64,000 bases of DNA from Synechococcus sp. A18-25c (GCF_014280035.1 NZ_CP047957.1:496001-560000); one strand, 5' to 3'. Counted from the stretch's first letter, positions 8,228 through 17,231 are shown. The notes: generated from the letters alone by a model not told the origin. Translations and numbers: made by a program.

Positions 8228-9787
8228 TTAGCTGAGAGGGGAACCTGCCGGGGGCACGAAGCCTTCGGGCAGACGACGCGTCGAGCGGTCTCCCAGTTTC
8301 TGGAAGAGACCAAATTCGACTTGTTCGCCGAGATCGGGATCGATACCTGCGAACACGTCGCGGTAGAGGGTGCGAGCACCGTGCCAGATGTGACCGAAGA
8401 AGAAGAGCAGTGCGAAAGTGGCGTGACCGAAGGTGAACCAGCCGCGGGGTGAACTGCGGAAAGTACCGTCCGAGTTGTAAGTCTCGCGGTCAAACTCGAA
8501 GGCTTCGCCAAGCTGGGCTTTGCGAGCCAGGCGCTTCACCTCGGCTGGATCTGTGAAGGTTTGGCCATCCAGGGCACCGCCGTAAACAGTGGCAGTAATG
8601 CCTTGCTGTTCGAAGGAGTACTTCGCTTCAGCACGACGGAAAGGGATGTCACCACGAACCACACCATCGCTGTCTTCGAGAATCACAGGGAAGTTCTCGA
8701 AGAAGTTGGGCAGACGGCGTACTTGAAGATCGCGACCTTCTTTATCAGTAAAGGAGATGTGACCCAGCCATCCGGTGGGAAGGCCATCCCCGTTCACCAT
8801 GGGACCAACACGGAAGAGACCGCCTTTGGCAGGACTGTTGCCGACGTAGTCATAGAAAGCCAGCTTTTCGGGAATCGATGCATAGGCCTCGGAGGCCGTT
8901 GCACCTTGATCCATCGCAGTTTGAACGCGACGATTGATTTCAGTCTTGAAGTAGCTCTGGTCCCACTGATAGCGAGTCGGGCCGAAGAGTTCGATTGGGG
9001 TTGCAGCCGCGCCGTACCACATCGTGCCGGCAACGATGAAGGCCGCGAAAAACACGGCAGCAATTGCGCTCGCTAGCACAGTTTCGATGTTGCCCATGCG
9101 GAGAGCCTTGTAGAGACGCTCCGGTGGTCGCGTGGTGATGTGGAAAATGCCAGCAATAATGCCAACAATTCCAGCGGCGATGTGGTGAGCCACGATCCCG
9201 CCCGGATTGAAGGGGTTAAAGCCTTCAGGTCCCCAGGAAGGTTGAACGGGTTCGAGATGACCTGTGATCCCGTAAGGATCCGAGATCCACATACCCGGGC
9301 CAAACACACCAGTGAGGTGGAAGGCACCAAAGCCGAAGCAACCGAGGCCTGCAAGCAGAAGGTGGATGCCGAAGATTTTGGGGAGATCCAGGGCAGGCTC
9401 TCCGGTGCGCGGATCCTGCCAGATCTCGAGATCCCAGTAGGTCCAGTGCCAGATGGCCGCAAGCATCAGCAAACCACTGAAAACGATGTGCGCAGCAGCA
9501 ACACCTTCGAAGCTCCAGAAGCCTGGATCAACACCGGTGGCCCCGGTGATGCTCCAGCCACCCCAGCTGTCCGTCACGCCCAGGCGGGCCATGAAGGGCA
9601 TCACGAACATGCCCTGACGCCACATGGGGTTCAGGACTGGATCGGAAGGGTCGAAGATGGCGAGTTCATAAAGAGCCATCGAGCCGGCCCAGCCGGCAAC
9701 GAGGGCTGTGTGCATGAGGTGCACGGCCAACAATCGGCCGGGGTCGTTGATGACGACCGTGTGCACCCGATACCAGGGCAATCCCAT
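8228..9787 (-). CDS. psbB: Photosystem II CP47 chlorophyll-binding core antenna protein
   Basis: 519 residues. CP47 binds chlorophyll a and carotenoid and passes excitation to the D1/D2 reaction centre. The N-terminus [17 protein letters not shown], six hydrophobic segments with paired His (such as [13 protein letters not shown] and [13 protein letters not shown]), and the large lumenal loop between the fifth and sixth helices (roughly 240-450) are all present. The C-terminus ends in [14 protein letters not shown] and a short tail. Full length. It is transcribed away from the ferredoxin/psbM pair, across a gap of 262 bases that must hold both promoters. Confidence 0.99.
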   Translation of the reverse strand: MGLPWYRVHTVVINDPGRLLAVHLMHTALVAGWAGSMALYELAIFDPSDPVLNPMWRQGMFVMPFMARLGVTDSWGGWSITGATGVDPGFWSFEGVAAAHIVFSGLLMLAAIWHWTYWDLEIWQDPRTGEPALDLPKIFGIHLLLAGLGCFGFGAFHLTGVFGPGMWISDPYGITGHLEPVQPSWGPEGFNPFNPGGIVAHHIAAGIVGIIAGIFHITTRPPERLYKALRMGNIETVLASAIAAVFFAAFIVAGTMWYGAAATPIELFGPTRYQWDQSYFKTEINRRVQTAMDQGATASEAYASIPEKLAFYDYVGNSPAKGGLFRVGPMVNGDGLPTGWLGHISFTDKEGRDLQVRRLPNFFENFPVILEDSDGVVRGDIPFRRAEAKYSFEQQGITATVYGGALDGQTFTDPAEVKRLARKAQLGEAFEFDRETYNSDGTFRSSPRGWFTFGHATFALLFFFGHIWHGARTLYRDVFAGIDPDLGEQVEFGLFQKLGDRSTRRLPEGFVPPAGSPLS

Positions 9788-10049
9788 GGGTCAGGTTCGG
9801 GGGAACGGAGCTGCCAATGCAGCCAGACCCGGGGATCGTAGGCCGTTCGCTCCGGCACACGCGTCCTGCTGTCGCGAGCCGCAATGTCTGGGTCTCCGTT
9901 TTTCGGGGATCGAAGTTCTGGGCCCCGCGCGTGTCCTGGCATCGGAGCTGACGTTCCACGCCGAGTCCAGGGGGGTTACAAAACGCAACCTCTCGGGACA
10001 AAGTGGTTGCGTTTCGGCGTGTCACAGCGCCTGTTGTTTCGGAGGTCTC

Positions 10050-10541
10050 GTGCCCGTTATCCGTTTCGTTCGCGAAGGTCGAGATGTGGAGTGCTATCCC
10101 GGTGAAAACTTGCGTGAGGTTGCGCTTCGCGAGGGAATTCAGCTCTATGGGCTGAAAGGTCAGCTTGGTAACTGTGGTGGCTGCGGTCAGTGCATCACCT
10201 GCTTCGTGAAGGTTGAAGGTGAGTCCTCCGAACAAGCACTGAGTCGGAGAACAGCCGTTGAGGGCGTCAAACTCAAGCGACGGCCGGAAGGCTGGCGTCT
10301 GGCTTGTCAAGCCTTGGTCGAGCAATCGGTGGTTGTGGTGACCAAACCTCAAACCTCGATGGCAGATCAGCAGAGGCGTGTCGCGGCTGCTTTGCAGGCG
10401 CCACTGCCCACTGGGCCTGTTGAGTGGCCGCGTCCTGTCGGGGCTGATGAGGACGATGAAACTGACGTGGAGGGCTCTGCCGAAGCCGAGATGGATTCAG
10501 AGGAGACAGCTCCGCCTGCTACGCCCGGTGACGAGCGCTGA
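10050..10541 (+). CDS. 2Fe-2S ferredoxin-like protein with acidic tail, divergent from psbB
   Basis: 163 residues from a GTG at 10050 with a GGAGG ribosome site five bases upstream. The first 95 residues form a ferredoxin domain. Cys42, Cys48 and Cys51 (CX5CX2C) plus Cys86 give the four cluster ligands, and an additional Cys45 lies inside the loop (NCGGCGQC). The CX5CX2C spacing is that of adrenodoxin and RACo-like ferredoxins rather than the CX4CX2C of photosynthetic PetF. After position 110 a tail rich in Asp, Glu and Pro, probably disordered, makes up the last 50 residues. Its place between psbB and psbM suggests a link to photosystem II assembly or redox, but this is inferred from position only. 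Confidence 0.85.
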   Translation: MPVIRFVREGRDVECYPGENLREVALREGIQLYGLKGQLGNCGGCGQCITCFVKVEGESSEQALSRRTAVEGVKLKRRPEGWRLACQALVEQSVVVVTKPQTSMADQQRRVAAALQAPLPTGPVEWPRPVGADEDDETDVEGSAEAEMDSEETAPPATPGDER

Positions 10542-10599
10542 TCGGTTCACGTCAAAGCTTTCCGGACGGTGATACGTTCCAGCAGGTTCTTTCACGTTC

Positions 10600-10704
10600 A
10601 TGGAAACCAACGATCTCGGCTTCGTAGCCAGCCTGCTGTTTGTTCTGGTGCCGACCGTCTTCCTGATCATTCTTTTTATTCAGACCAACAGCCGAGAAGG
10701 TTGA
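10600..10704 (+). CDS. psbM: Photosystem II protein M
   Basis: 34 residues: [14 protein letters not shown], then [15 protein letters not shown] and NSREG. PsbM is a single-helix subunit at the photosystem II dimer interface next to PsbT and PsbL. Length, the N-terminal NDLGF and the C-terminal QTNSRE are characteristic. It follows the ferredoxin gene by 58 bases on the same strand and is probably co-transcribed or has its own promoter in that gap. Confidence 0.96.
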   Translation: METNDLGFVASLLFVLVPTVFLIILFIQTNSREG

Positions 10705-10745
10705 GCCCTTGCGGCTGTTGAACGATCGGGAGTTCAACTCTCGGC
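10691..10745. other. Stem-loop at the psbM 3' end
   Basis: Two nested inverted repeats: GCCGAGA (10691-10697) with TCTCGGC (10739-10745), and inside them GTTGAAC (10717-10723) with GTTCAAC (10732-10738). The inner and outer right arms are contiguous. No T-run follows on either strand, so it is not a classical terminator, but it sits between convergent psbM and the stress-protein gene and may stabilise or end both messages. Confidence 0.5.
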
Positions 10746-10767
10746 AGGTTGGAGGGCAGGATGTCAG

Positions 10768-11616
10768 TCAGCCCTGCTCCGGTTCCCTCACCAGGAGAAC
10801 AGGGGCGGGAGCGTGAACTCTGATGTAATCGCTCACAGAGCCACCCAGCAGTTTGTCGAGGTCCACTAGGCCTCTGGCGACGAGCGGGCGTCGGTCTTGG
10901 GATGCCAAAACCACGAGATCGGCATTGATCTCTTCCGCGGCACGGCAAACTCCTCTGCCGATGTCTGGGTCGGTGACGTGGAGAGGTTTCAGTTCCACCC
11001 CGAATGTCCGCGCCCGTTGAATGGCTTTGTCGAGATAGCTGTCACTGCCTGTGGAAGCTCCGCGTGAAGGCGTTGGTTCCTGCCTTGCCACATGCACTCC
11101 GGTGAGTTGGCCGCCGGGAATGTCCCGCACCATTTCGCAAGCCAGCTTCAAGGCGTCGTCACCAACCCCTGTTCCATCAATCGTGACCATGAGGCGATTG
11201 ATGTGCCTCACGTACAAGTCGTCACGCACCAAAAGCATCGGTCGTGTCGAGAGTTGAAAGACGTACTGGCTTGCGCTGTTCGACAGGATCGATTGCAGGC
11301 GCCCGAGGCCCCTTGAGCCCATCACGATCAGGTCGACGTTGAGTTCGTCGGCAACCTTCAGAACAGTCTGCTTGGCGTCGCCGTGTCGGATGATTGAGTT
11401 GACCTCCTCCGGATTGAGACCAAGCTTTTGAACGGATGAGGACAACAGGTTCCCGGCTTCCGACCAATGCTCCTCGGACTCGTTCTTGCTTTGTTCGGTC
11501 ACCACGTGAAGGAGGTTCACGCGAGCGGCCTTGAAGGCCGGTAAGTCGCGCAGCATGTTGATCATTTCTCCGACCTGGCCTTTGCCGGAATCGGCGATCA
11601 GAAGGTTCTTGAACAC
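10768..11616 (-). CDS. Tandem-domain universal stress protein
   Basis: 282 residues with two Usp domains, about 1-140 and 145-282. The first keeps the nucleotide-binding signature VMGSRGLGRLQSILSNSAS, so it probably binds ATP. The second has VVLASQDRRPLVARG in place of the glycine-rich loop and looks degenerate. Tandem Usp proteins are usually soluble stress modulators whose partners are unknown. The gene converges on psbM and diverges from the thioesterase gene, so it is transcribed alone. Confidence 0.9.
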   Translation of the reverse strand: MFKNLLIADSGKGQVGEMINMLRDLPAFKAARVNLLHVVTEQSKNESEEHWSEAGNLLSSSVQKLGLNPEEVNSIIRHGDAKQTVLKVADELNVDLIVMGSRGLGRLQSILSNSASQYVFQLSTRPMLLVRDDLYVRHINRLMVTIDGTGVGDDALKLACEMVRDIPGGQLTGVHVARQEPTPSRGASTGSDSYLDKAIQRARTFGVELKPLHVTDPDIGRGVCRAAEEINADLVVLASQDRRPLVARGLVDLDKLLGGSVSDYIRVHAPAPVLLVREPEQG

Positions 11617-11670
11617 GGCGAAATCTCAGCCCGTGCAGCAGCCTATGGCCGATTACAACGTCTCGCAGAC

Positions 11671-12117
11671 ATGGTGAATGAGAGCGTTACGGCCGCCTGG
11701 TGTTTGACCAAGCAGGTGCATCCTCAGCACACCGACCACGGTGGCGTGATGTGGCATGGCGCCTACGTGGGATGGCTTGAGGAGGCGAGAGTTGAGGCCC
11801 TGGCTTCGGCAGGGCTCCCCTACGCGCAGATGACGGCAGCAGGATTGGAGATGCCGGTGGTCAATCTGCAAATTCGTTACCGAGACGCGTTAAGGCTCGG
11901 TGACCGAGTTGTTCTGGCGAGTCAATCCGAGCCGCAGCAAGGGGTCCGCTGGCCGTGGAGAACGCATTTTTTGCGCCATGGGGTTTGTATCGCAGAGGCT
12001 CAGGTGGATCTTGTGTTGCTGCGGGTGGATTCCCGGCAGGTGTTGCGGCGTCCCCCTGAGTCCGTGGCTCAGGCCTTTGCAGCTTTACGGCTGGGCCCTC
12101 AGACCTATGAGGAGTAG
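11671..12117 (+). CDS. Hotdog-fold acyl-CoA thioesterase (candidate DHNA-CoA thioesterase)
   Basis: 148 residues of the 4-hydroxybenzoyl-CoA thioesterase type. The segment HPQHTDHGGVMWHGAYVGWLEEAR carries the family's Asp and the hotdog helix. In cyanobacteria this family includes the enzyme releasing CoA from 1,4-dihydroxy-2-naphthoyl-CoA in phylloquinone synthesis, which is the most likely role here, though no neighbour supports it. Start at ATG 11671, 54 bases from the divergent stress-protein gene. Three downstream plus-strand genes follow with short gaps. Confidence 0.8.
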   Translation: MVNESVTAAWCLTKQVHPQHTDHGGVMWHGAYVGWLEEARVEALASAGLPYAQMTAAGLEMPVVNLQIRYRDALRLGDRVVLASQSEPQQGVRWPWRTHFLRHGVCIAEAQVDLVLLRVDSRQVLRRPPESVAQAFAALRLGPQTYEE

Positions 12118-12132
12118 TTTATTTGTACTGCT

Positions 12133-13254
12133 TTGGTCTTGCTCTTGCGTTCTTGGTGGTGGTTGTGGTCGGCATGTCCCCAGATCGGTTCAGTGCGGAT
12201 GCGCCAGCTCGCTGCGGTTGCGGCGGTGCTCCCCGGGGGGTGGCAAGAGCTTTGGCGTTGGCCGTTGGAGCGCTTCCGACAGGAATTTGCTTGGTCTGAA
12301 TCGGTGCTGGCCAGCGTTGATTCCTACCGGTCGTCGTGTGGTGACACCCAGCCATCTGAGGTGCCGGCTCAGGTGTTGTTGCCCTGTGATTCCCTATGGC
12401 CACCGTTGTTGAATGATTTAGAGCGGCCGCCGCTGACTCTTCAATGGGAAGGCGATGCGTGTTTGCTGCCCTGGCTCGCCTCCCAGCAGTCTGTCGCTGT
12501 GGTTGGCACCCGACGTCCCTCGGCCCATGGCCTACGAATGGCTGAACGCATTGGTGGATCCTTGGCTAGTGCCGGTTGGCCGGTGGTCAGTGGTCTGGCA
12601 GAGGGGATTGATGCCGCTGCCCATCGGGGTTGCTTGCGTAATGGTGGTCGTCCTGTCGCGGTTCTCGGTACGCCTTTGCATCGTGTGTATCCGCCCGAAC
12701 ATCGTGCTCTTCAACAGGCCGTGAGTCAGTCGGGAATGCTGGTCACCGAGCTCCGCCGCGAAACCAGGGTTCACCGGTCCAGTTTTGCGTTGCGCAACCG
12801 TTTGCTCGTTGCGTTGACACGCGCTGTTGTCGTTGTGGAGTGCCCCAAAAGCAGCGGTGCGCTTCTGTCCGCGGCCATGGCTCAACGTTTGGGCGTGCCT
12901 GTTTGGGTGGTGCCTGGAGATGCGCTGCGCGATTCAGCGTGCGGCAGCAATGCACTGCTTCGTTCCGGAGCGCATGCGCTGTTGGATCCAAACGATTTGC
13001 TTGATGCATTGGGTCCTGGTCCAGCGGACGCGTTGTGCTCTCCGCGGGTCGCACAGGGAACGACATCTGAAAGATCTCCGTCGATTGGCGGTCTTCAAAA
13101 GCAACTGCTCCAACTTGTCGATGCCGGCTCAACCCTGGAGCAGATGGTCCAGGCGTTGAAGCTGGATTCACAGGCTGTGGCCGCGGAGTTGCTCAGACTG
13201 GAGCTGGATGGTTTGGTCTTGGCTCAGCCAGGACTGTGCTGGAGACGGCTCTAG
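12133..13254 (+). CDS. dprA: DNA-processing protein DprA
   Basis: About 373 residues. DprA loads RecA on incoming single-stranded DNA during natural transformation. The Rossmann-like core shows VAVVGTRRPSAHG, the signature PVVSGLAEGIDAAAHRG, GRPVAVLGTPLHRVYP and a C-terminal winged-helix region from about 300. The start is uncertain: the frame opens at a TTG at 12133 and there is no good ATG before the conserved WLWSACPQIG segment. With comF in the same window, the strain keeps at least two competence genes. It is followed by prmC after nine bases. Confidence 0.93.
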   Translation: MVLLLRSWWWLWSACPQIGSVRMRQLAAVAAVLPGGWQELWRWPLERFRQEFAWSESVLASVDSYRSSCGDTQPSEVPAQVLLPCDSLWPPLLNDLERPPLTLQWEGDACLLPWLASQQSVAVVGTRRPSAHGLRMAERIGGSLASAGWPVVSGLAEGIDAAAHRGCLRNGGRPVAVLGTPLHRVYPPEHRALQQAVSQSGMLVTELRRETRVHRSSFALRNRLLVALTRAVVVVECPKSSGALLSAAMAQRLGVPVWVVPGDALRDSACGSNALLRSGAHALLDPNDLLDALGPGPADALCSPRVAQGTTSERSPSIGGLQKQLLQLVDAGSTLEQMVQALKLDSQAVAAELLRLELDGLVLAQPGLCWRRL

Positions 13255-13263
13255 GTTGATGCA

Positions 13264-14193
13264 ATGGTCTCCCACGCCTGTTCCGGTGATGAGCTGCTGG
13301 CTTGGCGTCGAGGCCAGCTTGCCCTTGGAGGCCGCGCTGTTGATCTCGACTGGCTCCTGGATCTGCGGGGCGAGCTGAGTTGGGCCGAGCTTCAAAAATT
13401 GCGACTGCGTCCGGAGTTAACGGTGTCGTTGGCTTGTTCTATGGAAGCTCTTGAACACCTCTGGAGGCAACATCTGGATGACCATGTTCCTCTGCAGCAC
13501 CTCGTCGGCCGTTGCCCCTGGCGTGATCTGGACCTTGTGATCAGTTCCGCTGCCTTGATTCCACGACAGGAGACGGAGCTCCTCATCGACTTGGCACTGG
13601 AACGCCTCCAAGACCCTGCCTTCGCACCTCATCGTCGGGATGCACGCTGGGCTGATCTGGGAACAGGAAGCGGTGCGATGGCTATCGCTCTAGCCCGTGC
13701 GCTGACGGGATGGCACGGACATGCTGTTGATCTCAGCCCGGCGGCCCTGGAGCTGGCCCAGATCAATCTCCGGCGATTGGCACCAGAAGGTGGATGCCAG
13801 TTGCATCTGGGCCATTGGTGGACTCCGCTTCGGCCTTGGTGGGGGCATTTCGACCTTGTGGTTTCTAACCCTCCTTACATTCCCACCAGCGTGGTTGATG
13901 CGCTTGAGCCTGTGGTTCGAGACCATGAGCCTCAACTGGCGCTCTGCGGCGGCGCAGATGGTCTTGATGCCTGTCGGGAGATCGTGGAGCTTGCTCCCCA
14001 AGTGCTTGCTCCAGGAGGGTGGCTGCTCCTCGAGCATCACCATGATCAAAGTGAACAGGTGCTTCAGTTGATGGAGTCTTCTGGACTGGTTGCTGCGGAG
14101 GCCCGCTGTGATCTTGGCGGAGTGAAGCGCTTCGCCATGGCCTGTCGAGCGCCCGGATCTTCCTCTTCGTTGCCCCCCCTGCATGACCACTGA
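13264..14193 (+). CDS. prmC: Release-factor glutamine methyltransferase
   Basis: 309 residues. PrmC (HemK) methylates the GGQ glutamine of peptide release factors with S-adenosylmethionine. The helical N-terminal domain (about 1-85) is followed by the Rossmann methyltransferase core with ADLGTGSGAMAIALA and the catalytic NPPY motif (VVSNPPYIPTS, about residue 201). The tail DGLDACREIVELAPQVLAPGG is also typical. It starts nine bases after dprA and its 3' end overlaps tsaC by 11 bases, so the three genes are likely one operon. Confidence 0.96.
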   Translation: MVSHACSGDELLAWRRGQLALGGRAVDLDWLLDLRGELSWAELQKLRLRPELTVSLACSMEALEHLWRQHLDDHVPLQHLVGRCPWRDLDLVISSAALIPRQETELLIDLALERLQDPAFAPHRRDARWADLGTGSGAMAIALARALTGWHGHAVDLSPAALELAQINLRRLAPEGGCQLHLGHWWTPLRPWWGHFDLVVSNPPYIPTSVVDALEPVVRDHEPQLALCGGADGLDACREIVELAPQVLAPGGWLLLEHHHDQSEQVLQLMESSGLVAAEARCDLGGVKRFAMACRAPGSSSSLPPLHDH

Positions 14194-14800
14194 CGCATTG
14201 CCATGGATGCAGGTTCAAGAGATGGCGCTCCATCTGCGCCAAGGTGGAGCTGCTTTGGTGCCCACCGACACGCTGCCGGCTCTCGCTGCCGCACCTGACC
14301 ATGCGGCTCAGGTTTGGACCCTCAAACAACGTCCGCAGGACAAACCGTTGATCTTGATGGCGGCTGATGCCGACGCGCTTCTCAGCCTCACCACCGATGA
14401 GGTGCGTTTGGACGCAGAACCATTGGCGCAGCGCTACTGGCCCGGCGCGCTCACCCTGGTTCTGCCGGTTGAGGGTGGGCGTTACGCCCGGCTCAATCCA
14501 GGGATGAACTCGCTGGGCTTGCGAATTCCTGACTGCCCAACGACCCGCGAACTGTTGCGAGCCTCGGGTCCCCTTGCCACGACGAGCGCCAATCGATCAG
14601 GGGTGCCAGCTAGTCAGAACGAACTGGAAGCCTCCGTCGCTTTCCCGTCCTTACCTCTTCTAGGGCCTCTCCCCTGGCCAACGCCTTCTGGTCTCGCCAG
14701 CACTGTGATCGCTTGGATGTCCCCTGGGAGGTGGCATTTGCTGCGTCAAGGCGCTGTGATGGCCAATGAGATCAACGGATCCCATTTATGCTCTGGCTGA
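14183..14800 (+). CDS. tsaC: Threonylcarbamoyl-AMP synthase
   Basis: 205 residues of the YrdC/Sua5 fold. The enzyme makes threonylcarbamoyl-AMP for the t6A37 modification of ANN-decoding tRNAs. Typical segments are ALVPTDTLPALAAAPD, the KQRPQDKPLILM lysine/arginine patch, LTLVLPVEG, and LATTSANRSGVPAS. The length is that of short TsaC, without the additional Sua5 C-terminal domain. The start overlaps the prmC 3' end by 11 bases. A small membrane-protein gene overlaps its own 3' end by 13 bases. Confidence 0.93.
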   Translation: MTTDALPWMQVQEMALHLRQGGAALVPTDTLPALAAAPDHAAQVWTLKQRPQDKPLILMAADADALLSLTTDEVRLDAEPLAQRYWPGALTLVLPVEGGRYARLNPGMNSLGLRIPDCPTTRELLRASGPLATTSANRSGVPASQNELEASVAFPSLPLLGPLPWPTPSGLASTVIAWMSPGRWHLLRQGAVMANEINGSHLCSG

Positions 14801-14961
14801 TCGGCCTTGTGCTTGTGCTTCAAGCCGCCTTCCATTGGATGCTGGAGCCTGTGATCCAAGCGGTGACGCCGTGGTTTGAGCTCAAGTTCATGCCCTGGGT
14901 TTTGGCTGGCATTGGGCTGTGGCTGCTGTCCGGCGGCAAAGACGCGGATCATCCCTCCTGA
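14788..14961 (+). CDS. Small two-span membrane protein
   Basis: 57 residues: MLWLIGLVLVLQAAFHWML, a short loop, then a second hydrophobic stretch FMPWVLAGIGLWLLSG ending in a polar tail. It begins 13 bases inside the tsaC gene in another frame, an arrangement typical of translational coupling. Too short for most gene callers. Function unknown; nothing links it chemically to tRNA modification. Confidence 0.6.
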   Translation: MLWLIGLVLVLQAAFHWMLEPVIQAVTPWFELKFMPWVLAGIGLWLLSGGKDADHPS

Positions 14962-14985
14962 AGACAGGGGTGGATGGGATCAAAA

Positions 14986-15057
14986 AGCCGGCTGACGGAT
15001 TTGAACCGACGGCCTTCGCTTTACAAAAGCGCTGCTCTACCACTGAGCTAAGCCGGC
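14986..15057 (-). tRNA. tRNA-Thr (TGT anticodon)
   Basis: The minus strand gives a 72-nt cloverleaf: acceptor GCCGGCT/AGCCGGC, D arm TTAGCTCAGTGGTAGAGC, anticodon loop TTTGTAA giving TGT, T arm with GTTCAAATC, discriminator T. Its first ten bases overlap the end of the upstream LuxR-type gene. Confidence 0.96.
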
Positions 15058-15290
15058 AATGGGGGAACTTTACCGGTGCACATCTCCTCCAAGGACTGTC
15101 TCTGTTGCATCCACCAGAGCGTGAGTTGCAACCGGGATTGGCAGCCGGATTTGTCAAGCGCGCGGCTGATGTGACTCTCTACCGTCCGAATGCTGACCAG
15201 GCGAGCTGCAGCGATAGAACGGTTGCTCATGCCCTGGAGCAACAAGTTGAGAACCGCGACTTCTGCTGGCGTGAGATTGAAATTGGCCAT
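15048..15290 (-). CDS. Small LuxR-type helix-turn-helix protein
   Basis: 80 residues, nearly all of it one LuxR/FixJ-type HTH: LTPAEVAVLNLLLQGMSN, RSIAARLV-like spacing (RSIAAARLVSIRTVESHIS), and a C-terminal amphipathic helix. There is no receiver or autoinducer domain, so it is a stand-alone DNA-binding module like GerE. Its last codons and stop lie inside the first ten bases of tRNA-Thr on the same strand, so its mRNA 3' end must be made by, or compete with, RNase P processing of the tRNA. Targets are unknown. The min operon lies 78 bases upstream. Confidence 0.8.
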   Translation of the reverse strand: MANFNLTPAEVAVLNLLLQGMSNRSIAAARLVSIRTVESHISRALDKSGCQSRLQLTLWWMQQRQSLEEMCTGKVPPLPA

Positions 15291-15368
15291 GCTCTGGGAG
15301 TGACTGTTGCAAGCATTCCCCCGGAGAGACTTGATCGAGAAGTGACCTTGATGAAGAGGGGACCACGA

Positions 15369-15647
15369 TTACTCAGGTGTGCTTGTCGCCAGTGTTCGCC
15401 GGATTGGCAGGTTTGCCACCAGGGCCGTGACGCGATCTTCGGTTTCAAGACTCACATCGCCCTCCTCCAGGTCGATGTCGACATACTTCGCCACCACTTC
15501 GAAGATCTCCCGTCGCATCTGATCTAATTGTTCCGGGCTCAGGTCACTGCGGTCATGAGCCAGGACCAACTGGAGACGCTCTCGCGCCGTTGTGGCACTG
15601 GCTGGCTGACGACGCAGAATTTTGTCGATGAGGTCGCGCAAGTTCAT
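15369..15647 (-). CDS. minE: Cell division topological specificity factor MinE
   Basis: 92 residues. MinE displaces MinC from MinD and drives Min oscillation so the FtsZ ring forms at midcell. The N-terminal MinD-binding and membrane part ([32 protein letters not shown]) and the C-terminal dimer domain ([22 protein letters not shown]) are intact. It follows minD by five bases and is the last gene of minC-minD-minE. Confidence 0.96.
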   Translation of the reverse strand: MNLRDLIDKILRRQPASATTARERLQLVLAHDRSDLSPEQLDQMRREIFEVVAKYVDIDLEEGDVSLETEDRVTALVANLPIRRTLATSTPE

Positions 15648-15652
15648 AACGG

Positions 15653-16468
15653 TCAGAAAATCTTGGTTTGGATCAAACGGCGCACCTTGGCGCGGAATCC
15701 ACGACGCCCGTCTCGGGCTGGATCCATGAGTGGGATGTCTTCACCTTGAAGACGTTGGGCGATGTTTCCGTACGCTTTGGCGGCTGGTGAACCGCTTCCA
15801 TTCAGAGTCAATGGTTCACCGCGGTTGGTGCTGACAATCACCTGTTCGTCTTCCAGGACTAGGCCCAGCAAAGGCAAAGCCAGGATGTCGGTGACGTCGT
15901 CTACCGCCAGCATCTCCTGACTGGCCATCATCTTGGGCCTCACGCGATTGAGCACGAGCTGCACTGGAGAAACGCCATGGGTATTGAGCAAGCCAATCAC
16001 TCGATCGGCGTCTCGCACGGCTGACACTTCGGGAGTTGTGATCACGATGGCTTCCTTAGCCGCGGCGACAGCGTTTTTGAACCCGTCCTCGATTCCTGCT
16101 GGGCAATCGATCAGAACGTAGTCGAAGCGTTCAGAGAGCAGGCCCGCAATGGTTTGCATGTCTTCGGGCTTCAACCACTCGAGCATGCGTGGGTTACCTG
16201 CTGGCAGCAAGGCAAGGTTCGGCTCCTGCTTGTGCTTCACCAGCGCTTGATCGAGGCGGCAGGTCTCAGCCAGCACCTCCTGAGCGGTGAAGACGATCCG
16301 ATTTTCCAGGCCGAGAAGGAGATCAAGGTTTCTCAGGCCGAAGTCGGCGTCCAGAACAACAGTGCTGGCTCCTTGTCTGGCCAGGGCAATGCCCAGATTG
16401 GCGGTGAGGGTGGTCTTGCCGACACCCCCTTTTCCCGAGCAGATCAGGATCGTTCGCGAATTGGTCAC
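15653..16468 (-). CDS. minD: Septum site-determining ATPase MinD
   Basis: 271 residues. MinD is a membrane-associated P-loop ATPase that recruits MinC. It has the deviant Walker [18 protein letters not shown] with the signature lysine, [17 protein letters not shown], and [15 protein letters not shown] for Walker B. The C-terminus [18 protein letters not shown] is a good basic amphipathic membrane-targeting helix. Five bases separate it from minE and 33 from minC. Confidence 0.98.
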   Translation of the reverse strand: MTNSRTILICSGKGGVGKTTLTANLGIALARQGASTVVLDADFGLRNLDLLLGLENRIVFTAQEVLAETCRLDQALVKHKQEPNLALLPAGNPRMLEWLKPEDMQTIAGLLSERFDYVLIDCPAGIEDGFKNAVAAAKEAIVITTPEVSAVRDADRVIGLLNTHGVSPVQLVLNRVRPKMMASQEMLAVDDVTDILALPLLGLVLEDEQVIVSTNRGEPLTLNGSGSPAAKAYGNIAQRLQGEDIPLMDPARDGRRGFRAKVRRLIQTKIF

Positions 16469-16501
16469 GGGGTCCCGGTTGGTCGAGCCACATTAGTGGC
16501 A

Positions 16502-17203
16502 TTAACCCTTCTCGTCTTTCTGCATTCGTGATCGCTGCAACGCTGTAAAAGGAGCTTTGGCTGCTTCGATCAAGATGGCCCCATCACTAACGCAGGCTTG
16601 TTCGGCCAATCCTTCTTGAGGTGTGTCCTCCGGCCCCCTGGCGACGAAATCGGCAATTCGCAGCTGCAGGGGCCTGAGCTGAAGCGCCACGATCCGTGCG
16701 GATTGATCGCCGCTCCGACCGGCATGAGCACGTCCGCGCAGTCGTCCCCAGATGTACACATCGCCGTCCGCTGAAACGGATCCGCCGGGATTCACATCAC
16801 CCACAATCAGCAGATGTCCACGGGCTTCCAGGTGATCCCCTGATCGGAGCGTCCCCTGATGAATGCTCAAATTTTGATTCGGTGCATCGTCTTGATTCAC
16901 CGGTGCGTCGCACTGATCGGCGCTCTCAAGAGATTGTCTTGATTTCAATCCCAGTGCTGCTGCACTGATCAGGGTCTGCTGGCAATGACTCGTGACTTGC
17001 TGCAGTACGTGGCCGCTGGATTCGAAAACCTCAAGGATCGATGCAAAGTCCCTGCAGGTCAGCGTCCAATCGCAGGTATCGAGGTCGATGGGCCCAGCTG
17101 GCAATAATGCGAGCTGGGCAGGGAGCCACTGTCGCCAGGGGTTGGTCTGGAACGGTGGAAGCTGCAAACGCAAACTCGGCTGTGGAATGGAATCGACGTT
17201 CAT
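16502..17203 (-). CDS. minC: Septum site-determining protein MinC
   Basis: 233 residues. MinC blocks FtsZ polymerisation where MinD places it. The N-terminal domain (about 1-100) is weakly conserved. The C-terminal beta-helix (about 118-215) is clear, with GTLRSGDHLEARGHLLIV, GDVNPGGSVSADGDVYIWG and RGRAHAGR. It is the first gene of the minCDE operon. The ATG at 17203 gives a normal length. Confidence 0.93.
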   Translation of the reverse strand: MNVDSIPQPSLRLQLPPFQTNPWRQWLPAQLALLPAGPIDLDTCDWTLTCRDFASILEVFESSGHVLQQVTSHCQQTLISAAALGLKSRQSLESADQCDAPVNQDDAPNQNLSIHQGTLRSGDHLEARGHLLIVGDVNPGGSVSADGDVYIWGRLRGRAHAGRSGDQSARIVALQLRPLQLRIADFVARGPEDTPQEGLAEQACVSDGAILIEAAKAPFTALQRSRMQKDEKG

Positions 17204-17231
17204 GGGCGAACGCTAGATCGATCCGCTGTGC

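Noticed and set aside
9140-9841. Plus-strand open frame opposite psbB
   Set aside because: A shadow of the conserved psbB codons; no homology and no ribosome site.
14888-15157. Minus-strand open frame across tRNA-Thr
   Set aside because: It reads through the tRNA and out of frame with the LuxR-type gene.
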